Shown here piece after piece: positions 7,920-15,089 of a stretch of 31,844 bases of DNA. Made by a program: the position numbers and the translations under genes. The notes beneath the pieces were generated by a model that worked only from the letters and a program-made list of their open reading frames with translations, made no database searches and was not told the DNA's origin. Every line of letters starts with the position of its first letter. The stretch's first letter is position 1. Origin of the DNA: Anaerolineaceae bacterium (GTDB taxonomy: Bacteria; Chloroflexota; Anaerolineae; Anaerolineales; Anaerolineaceae); the NCBI GenBank assembly GCA_003524305.1, contig DQHW01000026.1:3789-35632 (forward strand), written 5' to 3'.

Positions 7920-8003
7920 TTTGAAAGGCGAAACCGGTGAAAGCCGGCGGTGCAAAGCCAAAGGGTCTAAAGTCTGAACAAGACCAAGATAACCGCGCTG
8001 CCT
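7919..8003 (+). promoter_or_regulatory. GEMM-I riboswitch aptamer 2
   Basis: Starts where aptamer 1 ends: GGCGAAACCGG, a GAAA tetraloop (CCGGT-GAAA-GCCGG), GGTGCAAAGCC, GGGTCTAA, then a variable hairpin and CGCGCTGCC. It deviates more than its neighbours (GCGAAACC for GCAAACC, GTGC for GACGC) and the outer stem is unclear. Here the base equivalent to Vc2 G20 is G. Confidence 0.75.
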
Positions 8004-8086
8004 GCAAGAGGAGCATGTAGACTGGTCCCGATCAGTACTACGCAGCCAGAACAAATAATTAGATTTATTTCTTAATTACTGGCGCA

Positions 8087-8173
8087 CTCCAAGCAAGAAA
8101 AGCAAACCTGGTCAAAACCAGGGACGCAAAGCCAAGGATCTAAAACTCAAAAGGTCATGACCGCCTGGCTGCC
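8087..8173 (+). promoter_or_regulatory. GEMM-I riboswitch aptamer 3
   Basis: The best match of the three: AGCAAACCTGG, a hairpin with a CAAAA-type loop (CTGGT/ACCAG), then GGGACGCAAAGCC, GGATCTAAAA, a hairpin AAGGTCATGACC and CGCCTGGCTGCC. It is separated from aptamer 2 by about 83 AT-rich bases and is followed after 9 bases by a strong terminator. The base equivalent to Vc2 G20 is A. Confidence 0.88.
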
Positions 8174-8182
8174 AAAGTGAAT

Positions 8183-8223
8183 AACCGCCTCTTCTCCATC
8201 CGAAGAAGGGGCGGTTCTTTTTT
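8183..8223 (+). terminator. Intrinsic terminator / expression platform after the riboswitch array
   Basis: A stem of about 13 pairs, AACCGCCTCTTCT with AGAAGGGGCGGTT, followed by CTTTTTT. The GACCGCC at the 3' end of aptamer 3 repeats the left arm, so it could compete for the right arm GGGCGGTT; that would link ligand binding to termination. The competition is inference. Confidence 0.88.
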
Positions 8224-8230
8224 AGTAATT

Positions 8231-8280
8231 GGGGATTAGTAATTAGGGATTGGGGAACCAATTACCTAATTACTCTTCCC
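8231..8280. repeat. AT-rich inverted repeat between terminator and ldh
   Basis: GTAATTAGG (8239-8247) and ATTGG (8249-8253) pair with CCAAT and CCTAATTAC (8265-8273) around a GGAA loop. The text resembles the GATTAGT repeats at 2281-2322. Confidence 0.7.
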
Positions 8281-8305
8281 TATTCCCTGCTCTTCTAATT
8301 TACAT

Positions 8306-8342
8306 TATAATTATGATATATATTGTCAATATTACGGAGGAC
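8306..8342 (+). promoter_or_regulatory. Possible ldh -10 box and strong ribosome binding site
   Basis: TATAAT at 8306-8311 has no good -35 (TTCCCT at 17 bases). ACGGAGG at 8334-8340 precedes the ATG at 8346. If this promoter is real, ldh could be made without passing the riboswitch terminator. Confidence 0.35.
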
Positions 8343-8345
8343 ATA

Positions 8346-9329
8346 ATGAATATCGATAACTTTCAACCCACCAGAATTGCAATTGTTGGCACTGGCAATG
8401 TCGGTGCCACGTTTGCTTATGCCCTGCTTCAAAGCGGATTAGCCGCCGAGATTGTATTAATTGACCGAAATCACACTCGCGCCGAAGGTGAAGCCATGGA
8501 CCTCAATCACGCCGTCCCCCTCACCCACGCCACACGCATCTGGGCAGGAACATATGAAGATACTGCCGGAGCCGCGATCACGGTGGTAACCGCCGGCAGC
8601 GGACAGAAAGAAGGCGAAACCCGGCTTGACCTGGTGACGCGCAATTATGAAATTCTGAATGGCATCATCCCGGAGATCGTCAAATATAACCCCAACGGCA
8701 TTATCATCATGGCCACCAACCCGGTGGATATCTTGACCTACGCGGCCTGGAAGATCAGCGGCTTGCCCTCAGAACGCGTGATCGGATCAGGCACCATCCT
8801 CGATACGGCGCGCTTTCGTTATCTGCTCAGCCAGCACGCCGGGGTGGACGCAAAAAGCGTGCATGCCTACATCATCGGTGAACACGGCGACAGTGAAGTG
8901 CCGGTCTGGTCGTTGGCGACCATCGGCGGCATGGAATTGGAAGATTACTGCCCTGGCAATTGCAATGGTTATTGTGAAGATTGCTGCAAAGACTTTGATT
9001 CAGAAGTTTACCAAAAAATCTTCAGAGAAACCCGTGATGCCGCCTATGAGATCATCAAACGCAAAGGCGCCACTTATTATGCCATTGGCAACGGTCTGCT
9101 GCGCATCGTCGAAGCCATCTTACGCGGACAAGATTCCGTGCTCAGTGTCTCGACACTCATTTCGGGATATTACGGCATCAACGATGTCTATTTGAGCCTG
9201 CCTTCAGTGATCGGTCATAACGGTATCAAACGCACCATGTACTTAAAACTGAATGAAAAAGAAAAAGCGGGGCTCCAGCATTCGGCTGAAGTGCTGCATG
9301 AAACACTGCATAAGGTTGGTCTGCAGTAA
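8346..9329 (+). CDS. ldh: L-lactate dehydrogenase with a Cys-rich insertion
   Basis: NAD-dependent reduction of pyruvate to L-lactate, a fermentative redox outlet. The 327-residue protein has the N-terminal Rossmann motif GTGNVGAT, GSGQKEGETRLDLV with the Gln typical of lactate rather than malate dehydrogenases, the arginine in LDTARFR, and the catalytic His180 in GEHGDSE. A longer frame begins at 8250, but the ATG at 8346 follows GGAGG and matches the family N-terminus. Oddity: residues 202-214 hold five cysteines in thirteen positions (CPGNCNGYCEDCC) in the surface loop after GGMELEDY, which the common LDHs I know lack. Upstream are three GEMM riboswitches and a terminator on the same strand. 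A terminator follows at once, so it is likely monocistronic. Confidence 0.93.
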   Translation: MNIDNFQPTRIAIVGTGNVGATFAYALLQSGLAAEIVLIDRNHTRAEGEAMDLNHAVPLTHATRIWAGTYEDTAGAAITVVTAGSGQKEGETRLDLVTRNYEILNGIIPEIVKYNPNGIIIMATNPVDILTYAAWKISGLPSERVIGSGTILDTARFRYLLSQHAGVDAKSVHAYIIGEHGDSEVPVWSLATIGGMELEDYCPGNCNGYCEDCCKDFDSEVYQKIFRETRDAAYEIIKRKGATYYAIGNGLLRIVEAILRGQDSVLSVSTLISGYYGINDVYLSLPSVIGHNGIKRTMYLKLNEKEKAGLQHSAEVLHETLHKVGLQ

Positions 9330-9350
9330 GGTGGTAATCAGTAATCAGTG

Positions 9351-9390
9351 AAATCGGCGCCGGGAAATATCAAACGGCACCGATTTTTTC
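9351..9390 (+). terminator. Terminator of ldh
   Basis: AAATCGG-c-GCCG pairs with CGGC-a-CCGATTT around a 12-base loop, followed by a T run. It begins about 20 bases after the ldh stop. Confidence 0.85.
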
Positions 9391-9430
9391 TTAATAACAA
9401 ATCGTTAACACCTGTTTGGGGTTGCACTTG

Positions 9431-9436
9431 TATAAT
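9431..9436 (+). promoter_or_regulatory. Candidate -10 box of the MFS permease gene
   Basis: Consensus TATAAT 36 bases before the ATG at 9472. The nearest -35-like TTAACA (9405-9410) is 20 bases away, longer than ideal. AGGATGG provides the ribosome site. Confidence 0.45.
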
Positions 9437-9471
9437 TATTGAAGCATTCATCATTTTCAAAAGGATGGACC

Positions 9472-10809
9472 ATGGATAAAACCAACAACAACTCCGTTAG
9501 TGACGAAAAAGAACATAAGAGGGCAATCGCAGCCTGGACGATGTATGACTGGGGCAATTCAGCCTTTGCCACCACGATCATGGCAGCCGTGCTGCCGGTT
9601 TATTATTCATCCGTTGCGGCAGCCAACCTTGCCCCCAACGTCGCCACAGCCTATTGGGGATTCACCTCATCCATCGCGGCTTTGATTGCCGCCATCATCA
9701 GCCCCATTTTGGGTGCAGTTGCAGATTTTAGAGGAAGCAAGAAACGCTTCTTGACCATCTTCATGCTGATCGGCGTCACGGCAACGGCCCTTTTATACGT
9801 GATCCAGACCGGCGATTGGCTATTAGCCTCAATCTTCTTTGTGTTCGGAAATATCGGTTTCGCCGGCAGCCTGGTTTACTATGATGCACTGCTACCACAC
9901 ATCGCCAAGCCGGAAGAGATGGATCAAGTTTCTTCGCGCGGATATGCCATGGGCTATATTGGGGGCGGTATTTTACTCGCCTTAAACCTGTTCATGATCA
10001 TGTTTGTGCCTGACCTGGTGCCTTCACTGGATGCAGGTTTAATGACACGTTTGTCTTTTATCACGGTGGCCATCTGGTGGTTTGTATTTACACTGCCGGT
10101 CTTACTACGCGTCAAAGAACCTCCCCGCCGTATCGAAGCCCACGAAATTGGCTTTTCTCCTCTGAAGGCCAGTTTCACACGTCTTTTCACAACTTTTAAA
10201 GAAATTCGCAAATACCGCGAATTATCGCTAGGTTTGCTGGCTTTCTGGGTTTATTCCAACGGCATTGGCACCATCATTGTGATGGCCACCATCTACGGCG
10301 CTGAATTGGGATTTTCACAAACCACCTTGATCGGTACGCTGTTGATGGTTCAGTTCCTGGCAGCCCCGTTTGCCTTTCTCTTTGGCTGGCTATCAAAGAA
10401 ACTCGGCACCAAGAAATCTATCTATCTCAGCTTGTGCATCTATACCCTGATCGCCATTGCCGGCTACTTCCTTTACCAGGAATGGCAGTTCTGGGTGCTC
10501 GGCGCAGCCGTAGCCACCGTCCAGGGCGGCAGCCAGGCATTGAGCCGCTCAATGATCGGAAAGATGATCCCGCGCAGCAAATCTGCCGAATTTTACGGTT
10601 TCTTCAGCGTTTTTGAAAAATTTGCTTCGATCCTTGGACCGGCTTTGTTCGGCGTGGTCTCCACTATCATGGGTGAATCACGGTTGAGTATTTCTTCGCT
10701 GGTTATTTTCTTCGCGCTTGGTATTTTCATTCTATCCAAGGTTGATATTGCAAAAGGCATTGCAGTTGCAGAGCAAGAAGAACAAGAATTGGTGGCAGTT
10801 CCACAATAA
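9472..10809 (+). CDS. MFS permease of the UMF1 / Atg22-like family
   Basis: A 445-residue integral membrane protein with about 12 hydrophobic segments. The start of the first segment, AAWTMYDWGNSAFATTI, is the hallmark of UMF1-type permeases (TC 2.A.1.25, ATG22 Pfam family); the short motif DFRGSKKRF follows TM2 as in MFS proteins. The ATG at 9472 has AGGATGG upstream; the frame also has a TTG at 9439 that is less likely. UMF1 substrates are generally unassigned in bacteria; amino-acid export is known for the yeast vacuolar relative. It stands alone between two terminators, so the context gives no substrate. Confidence 0.9.
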   Translation: MDKTNNNSVSDEKEHKRAIAAWTMYDWGNSAFATTIMAAVLPVYYSSVAAANLAPNVATAYWGFTSSIAALIAAIISPILGAVADFRGSKKRFLTIFMLIGVTATALLYVIQTGDWLLASIFFVFGNIGFAGSLVYYDALLPHIAKPEEMDQVSSRGYAMGYIGGGILLALNLFMIMFVPDLVPSLDAGLMTRLSFITVAIWWFVFTLPVLLRVKEPPRRIEAHEIGFSPLKASFTRLFTTFKEIRKYRELSLGLLAFWVYSNGIGTIIVMATIYGAELGFSQTTLIGTLLMVQFLAAPFAFLFGWLSKKLGTKKSIYLSLCIYTLIAIAGYFLYQEWQFWVLGAAVATVQGGSQALSRSMIGKMIPRSKSAEFYGFFSVFEKFASILGPALFGVVSTIMGESRLSISSLVIFFALGIFILSKVDIAKGIAVAEQEEQELVAVPQ

Positions 10810-10820
10810 ATTTTTTCTGG

Positions 10821-10840
10821 GGCACGGCACGCTGTGCCAT
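10821..10840. repeat. Short palindromic repeat
   Basis: GGCACGGCACGCTGTGCC forms a small hairpin (GGCAC/GTGCC), similar to REP elements elsewhere in the window. It lies 12 bases after the permease stop. Confidence 0.45.
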
Positions 10841-10855
10841 TACCAATATAGACAG

Positions 10856-10892
10856 AAAAATCCCCCGCGGTTTCAAAACTGCGGGGGATTTT
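10856..10892. terminator. Bidirectional terminator between convergent genes
   Basis: ATCCCCCGC and GCGGGGGAT form a strong stem flanked by an A run on the left and a T run on the right, so it can end both the permease transcript and the mutase/epimerase transcript. Confidence 0.9.
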
Positions 10893-10898
10893 GTTTCA

Positions 10899-10957
10899 GG
10901 GGGCGATTCGTCCCACTCGCTAAGCTCGGGGATGCACAAACCACATGAATCGCCCTT
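10899..10957. repeat. REP-like inverted repeat overlapping the epimerase stop codon
   Basis: AGGGGCGATTCGT (10899-10911) and ATGAATCGCCCTT (10945-10957) are inverted copies around a core with CACTCGC and GCTCGGGGATGCA that resembles family B elements. The right arm supplies two bases of the stop codon of the epimerase gene. Confidence 0.7.
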
Positions 10958-11363
10958 ACAAGGTGATTTCGTAGAGTTCGACCAGCACACCGCCGGTGCT
11001 TTTGGGGTGGATGAAGGCCATCTTGCGGCCTGGTAATACATTAGGTTCTTCACTTAATAAACGAATGCCCTTGGCTTTCAATTCGACCATGGTCGCGGCG
11101 CAGTCATCCACCTCGAAGCAGAGATGATGCATGCCGCCGCCCTTTTCGGCCACGAATTTCGCCACGCCGCTGTCATCCGAGGTAGGCTGCACCAGTTCAA
11201 CTTCTGTGTCACCGACCGGCAAAAATGCCACTTTGGATTTCTGGCTGGGAACATCTTCTACATGGTGAACATCAATGCCCATGGCATCACGCCAAAACTT
11301 CAACGCTTCTTCAATATCAGGTACTGCAACAGCAATATGATTGACTTTCTTCATTGTTGCCAT
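10956..11363 (-). CDS. mce: Methylmalonyl-CoA epimerase
   Basis: Interconverts (2S)- and (2R)-methylmalonyl-CoA, linking propionyl-CoA carboxylation with the mutase. The 135-residue protein is one vicinal-oxygen-chelate unit pair: MKKVNHIAVAVPDIEEAL with the first metal His, GDTEVELVQP with Glu, a second His pair in GGGMHHLCFEVDD, and VLVELYEI with the final Glu. The ATG at 11363 follows AGGAG; a longer frame from 11438 would overlap the mutase gene and lacks a site. It is the second gene, 20 bases after the mutase stop. Size and motifs are fully standard. Confidence 0.95.
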   Translation of the reverse strand: MATMKKVNHIAVAVPDIEEALKFWRDAMGIDVHHVEDVPSQKSKVAFLPVGDTEVELVQPTSDDSGVAKFVAEKGGGMHHLCFEVDDCAATMVELKAKGIRLLSEEPNVLPGRKMAFIHPKSTGGVLVELYEITL

Positions 11364-11383
11364 ATCATCTCCTCGGATTGTGA

Positions 11384-13033
11384 TTATCCCCATACGGGGG
11401 GTTGATATTCGCCCCAGGTTTTGCGCAGTACACCGCAAACTTCACCCAGGGTCAGGTCATTTTCCATGCAGGTTACCAGCAAAGGCATCAGGTTGTCCGT
11501 TCCGCGGGAAGCTTGATCTAATTGAGCCATCAATTCATTGGCTTTGGTATTGTCGCGGTTCTTGCGAAGTTCAGCCAACTTGGTCACCTGGTTTTTTTCA
11601 ATTGATGGATCCATCTTTAGACGTTCGAGGTCGCGTTTCTCTTCCACCTGGAAGGAGTTGACCCCTACGACCACATTCTGTTTGCTTTCTACTTCCTTTT
11701 GGAACTTATAAGCAGAATCCTGGATTTCGTTCTGCATATAGCCTTTTTCGATGGCAGAGAGCGCGCCGCCCAGGTCGTCAATGCGGGTGATATATTCCAT
11801 GGCGCGTTTGCAAATTTCGTCCGTCAGGTATTCGATGACATAAGAACCGGCCATGGGATCAATGGTATCGGCCACGCCGGATTCATGGGCAATGATCTGC
11901 TGGGTGCGTAAGGCAGTACGTACGGATTTTTCTGTGGGCAGCCAGAGCGCTTCATCCATCGAGTTGGTATGCAGTGATTGGGTGCCGCCCATAATGGCCG
12001 CCATGGCCTGGATAGCCACACGCACCACGTTATTTTCAGGCTGTTGGGCAGTGAGGGTCGAGCCGCCAGTCTGGGTGTGAAAGCGCAGCATCCACGATTT
12101 GGGGTCTTTTGCGCCAAAACGGTCACGCATGATTTGTGCCCAAATCCGTCGTGCAGCCCGGAATTTGGCGATTTCTTCAAGGAAATCGTTGTGGGCTGCG
12201 AAGAAAAAGGAAAGCTGCGAGGCAAATTGATCCACCTGTTGGCCTGAATCAATGGCTGCCTGCACGTAAGCAATGGCGTCCGCGATGGTGAAGGCAACTT
12301 CCTGCACAGCGGTGGAGCCAGCCTCACGGATGTGATAGCCCGAAATGCTGATGGTGTTCCAGTTAGGAACTTCAGTCTCGCAATATTTGAAAATATCAGT
12401 AATCAAGCGCAGAGAGGGTTTGGGCGGGAAGATGTAAGTTCCACGCGCAACGTACTCTTTGAGGATATCGTTTTGAATGGTGCCGCGCAGTTGTTTGGAT
12501 TCCACACCCTGTTTCTTGCCGACGGCGATGTACATGGCCAACAGCACGGCTGCAGGGGCGTTGATCGTCATGCTGGTGGAGACTTTATCCAGCGGAATCT
12601 GGTCGAAAAGCACTTCCATATCGCGGCGGGAGGAGATGGAAACACCCACCTTGCCCACCTCGCCCAGCGACATGGGGTCATCCGAGTCGTAGCCGATCTG
12701 CGTGGGCAGGTCAAACGCAACCGAGAGTCCGGTCTGGCCCTGGTCAAGCAAATAACGGTAGCGCTTGTTGGATTCTTCCGCGGAGGCAAAGCCGGCATAC
12801 TGGCGCATGGTCCAGAAGCGGCTGCGGTACATGGTGGGCTGCACACCGCGAGTGAACGGATATTCACCCGGAAAGCCAAGCTGCTGCATATAATCAAATT
12901 CGCCCGGGGTGGCTGCCCGTGGAATGGGGATACCCGAGGGGCTCAGAAAATCCGCTTTACGTTCTTTAAATTTTTCAACCGAAGGTTTGGCGACGGTTTC
13001 GTCCCAACGCTTTTTCTCAAGATCCAGATCCAT
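11384..13033 (-). CDS. Methylmalonyl-CoA mutase, large (catalytic) subunit
   Basis: Adenosylcobalamin-dependent rearrangement of (2R)-methylmalonyl-CoA to succinyl-CoA. The 549-residue chain is the substrate-binding TIM barrel alone: TPGEFDYMQQLGFPGEYPFTRG near residue 40, MYRSRFWTMRQYAGFASAEESN, LSVAFDLPTQIGYDSDDP, then FHTQTGGSTLTAQQPENN and MGGTQSLHTNSMDEALWLPT. It stops at about 549 residues, so the B12-binding domain must come from a separate small subunit, which is not in this window. GGAGG precedes the ATG. Forms an operon with mce, placing it in propionate or branched-chain degradation or the reverse, propionate production; the direction cannot be told from sequence. Confidence 0.96.
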   Translation of the reverse strand: MDLDLEKKRWDETVAKPSVEKFKERKADFLSPSGIPIPRAATPGEFDYMQQLGFPGEYPFTRGVQPTMYRSRFWTMRQYAGFASAEESNKRYRYLLDQGQTGLSVAFDLPTQIGYDSDDPMSLGEVGKVGVSISSRRDMEVLFDQIPLDKVSTSMTINAPAAVLLAMYIAVGKKQGVESKQLRGTIQNDILKEYVARGTYIFPPKPSLRLITDIFKYCETEVPNWNTISISGYHIREAGSTAVQEVAFTIADAIAYVQAAIDSGQQVDQFASQLSFFFAAHNDFLEEIAKFRAARRIWAQIMRDRFGAKDPKSWMLRFHTQTGGSTLTAQQPENNVVRVAIQAMAAIMGGTQSLHTNSMDEALWLPTEKSVRTALRTQQIIAHESGVADTIDPMAGSYVIEYLTDEICKRAMEYITRIDDLGGALSAIEKGYMQNEIQDSAYKFQKEVESKQNVVVGVNSFQVEEKRDLERLKMDPSIEKNQVTKLAELRKNRDNTKANELMAQLDQASRGTDNLMPLLVTCMENDLTLGEVCGVLRKTWGEYQPPVWG

Positions 13034-13169
13034 TTATCCCTCCGATGGTGAATTACCTGCCCATTAAGTATACATGAAACTGCTTGCACAAATAAAGTGA
13101 AAATGCATACAGGGGTGTTAGACAAAACTCATATACAGAATATTAAAAATAATAGATGCTAACAAAAAA

Positions 13170-13200
13170 TTGAAAAAGCAAAATATGTTATAAATATAAA
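13170..13200 (+). promoter_or_regulatory. Candidate promoter of the B12-enzyme operon
   Basis: TTGAAA at 13170-13175 and TATAAA at 13195-13200, spacing 19; another TATAAA lies at 13189-13194. A start near 13207 would give a leader of about 235 bases. Confidence 0.35.
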
Positions 13201-13231
13201 GTGAAAAGAAAAGCCAATTATGAAATTTTTT

Positions 13232-13423
13232 AGCGGTACGCGTATGCGTTGGGTTACTGATCCGCCTTGCGGATCACAAAAATCAAATTTGAGTGTTGCA
13301 AAAACACACTCATCGTTCGTTTGCCGTGTCCGTAGTCTTCTGTGAATCAGTTGAGATAATGGATATAACATCCAATCAGCAGATTTACCAATAATGACAA
13401 GAGCGGCAAGTCCGCTCTTTTTT
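13232..13423 (+). ncRNA. Structured leader RNA of the B12-enzyme operon (unclassified)
   Basis: The leader holds several hairpins: ACGC-GTAT-GCGT, GATCCGC-CTT-GCGGATC (13259-13275), GAGTGT with ACACTC (13291-13311), and GGAT-ATAAC-ATCC. ACTGAT (13256-13261) can pair with ATCAGT (13346-13351) to enclose two of them. A terminator closes the leader just before the ribosome site. This is the layout of a riboswitch or attenuator, but I cannot match it to a known class and see no B12 box. Confidence 0.45.
13399..13423 (+). terminator. Leader terminator before the B12-enzyme gene
   Basis: AAGAGCGG and CCGCTCTT form an 8-pair stem followed by six T. It lies between the leader and the ATG at 13442, so transcription into the operon must pass it. 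AGCGG at 13232-13236 and GCGG at 13269-13272 could pair with its right arm. Confidence 0.75.
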
Positions 13424-13441
13424 ATTAAATTTGAGGTGAAC

Positions 13442-15085
13442 ATGAAAAAGACAGTTGTAGCAGCAGCCTTGGGGGAATGCGTTCATGTTGCAGGTGTAAG
13501 TAATTTCTTGCGCCTGGCCGAACAAGCCGGTTGGAAGACAGTTTTTCTTGGACCTGCGGTTTCAATTGAGAAAGTAATTGAAGCTGCAAAACGCGAAAAA
13601 GCAGATCTGGTCGGTATTTCTTATCGCCTAACCCCTGAAACCGGTGAAAGATTGCTTGGTGAATTCACAGAAGCCGCGGATGAACTGCGCACAAATGGTG
13701 TACGGTTTGTGTTTGGCGGAACTCCGCCCCTGGCGGAAAAAGCCAACAAGATAGGTTTCTTTGAATTAGTCTTTGAAGGCGGCGAACCAGATGATCAAGT
13801 TTTAGCTTTTCTTAAGGGTGAATCCAAAGGGATTAATGCGTCCATCGAGTATCCCCGAAACACGATTGAACGGATAAACTGGAAAGCTCCCTATCCGCTG
13901 CTCAGACATCATTTCGGCCTGCCCACCATGGAAGCCACTTTGTCAGGGATTGAGACCATTGCAGATGCGAAAGTTCTGGATGTGATTTCGTTGGGAATTG
14001 ACCAGGATGCCCAGGAGAATTTCTTCCACCCCGAGAGGCAAGATCCGCGGCAAAAAGGTGCCGGCGGTGTGCCAGTGCGCAGTAAAGAAGATTATCTCGC
14101 ACTTTATCAAGCCAGCCGCAAGGGAAACTTCCCCCTGATGCGTACGTATTCAGGTACGGACGATTTCATCAAACTGGCCGAACTTTATACTGAAACCATT
14201 CACAATGCCTGGTGCGCGATTCCGTTGTATTGGTTCAACAAGATGGATGGCCGCGGCCCCTGGGATTTGGAAGGTTCAATCCGTGAACATCAGAAAGTGA
14301 TGCAATGGTATGGAGAGCATGACATCCCCGTTGAATTGAATGAATCGCATCATTGGGGCATGCGCGATGCTTCTGATGTCATTTGTGTGGTTTCAGCCTA
14401 TTTGGCTGCATACAACGCTCGTGCATTTGGCGTGAAAGACTATATTGCACAGCTAATGTTTAACAGTCCGCCCGGTCTTTCAGATGCCATGGATCTTGCC
14501 AAGATGGCTGCCATGCTGCAAATGATAGAACCGCTGCGCAGCCCGGATTTTCGTATTTATAAGCAAACCAGAACAGGTCTGCTCAGCTACCCGCTGGATC
14601 CATCCGCCGCAAGAGCCCATCTGGCTACCAGCATATACTTGCAAATGGCGCTCAAGCCCGATATCATTCATATAGTGGGATATACCGAAGCCGATCATGC
14701 AGCCACTGCAGAAGATGTGATTGAATCTAGCACAATTGCGCGCAGAGCTATTGAAAATGCCATGCGCGGCGCACCAGATATGTTGTCAGACCCCAAGGTC
14801 AAGAATCGGATCAATTGGCTTCTCCATGAAGCACAAATCACATTGAACACAATACGATTTCTATCAGCCAATTCAAGTATTGATCCATTGATTGATCCGC
14901 ATGTGCTCGCTCAATCGGTTATCACCGGCATCATGGATGCACCACAGCTAAAAAACAATCCCTACGCATCAGGCACAATTAGCACAAGAATTATCAATGG
15001 CTCATGTAAAAGTGTAAGTAAAACAGGAAAAGCGATTTCAGAACAACTTAGAATTGAAGCGGTCCTTAAGAAAAGAGAGGAATAA
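13442..15085 (+). CDS. Cobalamin-binding TIM-barrel-type enzyme, reaction unknown
   Basis: A 547-residue protein. Residues 1-125 form a Rossmann-like B12-binding domain: GECVHVAGVSNFL carries the axial-ligand His in a DxHxxG-like motif with Cys in place of Asp, then WKTVFLGPAVSIEKVIEAAKREKADLVGIS and the FVFGGTPP glycine pair. The remaining 400 residues look like a B12 mutase barrel, with PLMRTYSGTDDF, NAWCAIPLYWFNK, a NESHHWGMRDASD segment and GVKDYIAQLMFNSPPG; the general feel is nearest to glutamate mutase or aminomutase barrels, but I cannot assign a substrate. The domain order (B12 domain first) differs from methylmalonyl-CoA mutase. The ATG at 13442 has GAGGTG upstream; an earlier in-frame ATG at 13394 lies before the terminator hairpin and is rejected. 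Four bases separate it from the opine-dehydrogenase gene. Confidence 0.75.
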   Translation: MKKTVVAAALGECVHVAGVSNFLRLAEQAGWKTVFLGPAVSIEKVIEAAKREKADLVGISYRLTPETGERLLGEFTEAADELRTNGVRFVFGGTPPLAEKANKIGFFELVFEGGEPDDQVLAFLKGESKGINASIEYPRNTIERINWKAPYPLLRHHFGLPTMEATLSGIETIADAKVLDVISLGIDQDAQENFFHPERQDPRQKGAGGVPVRSKEDYLALYQASRKGNFPLMRTYSGTDDFIKLAELYTETIHNAWCAIPLYWFNKMDGRGPWDLEGSIREHQKVMQWYGEHDIPVELNESHHWGMRDASDVICVVSAYLAAYNARAFGVKDYIAQLMFNSPPGLSDAMDLAKMAAMLQMIEPLRSPDFRIYKQTRTGLLSYPLDPSAARAHLATSIYLQMALKPDIIHIVGYTEADHAATAEDVIESSTIARRAIENAMRGAPDMLSDPKVKNRINWLLHEAQITLNTIRFLSANSSIDPLIDPHVLAQSVITGIMDAPQLKNNPYASGTISTRIINGSCKSVSKTGKAISEQLRIEAVLKKREE

Positions 15086-15089
15086 ATAA

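Noticed and set aside
7834..8016. A 60-codon minus-strand ORF in the intergenic region.
   Set aside because: It is the reverse of two GEMM aptamers; RNA motifs explain the conservation.
8250..8345. Extended N-terminus of lactate dehydrogenase.
   Set aside because: The added 32 residues are hydrophobic, derive from the inverted repeat, and lack a ribosome site; ATG 8346 has GGAGG and matches the family.
11824..13051. Long ORFs on both strands within the mutase gene (up to 239 codons).
   Set aside because: Shadows of a GC-richer, well-conserved mutase frame; translations show no recognisable domain.
13232..13423. Cobalamin riboswitch before the B12-enzyme gene.
   Set aside because: The obvious guess from context, but the B12 box GCCACTG and other conserved segments are not seen. 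Left as an unclassified leader.
13394..13441. Upstream ATG of the B12-enzyme frame.
   Set aside because: The extra 16 codons overlap the terminator hairpin and have no ribosome site; ATG 13442 has GAGGTG.
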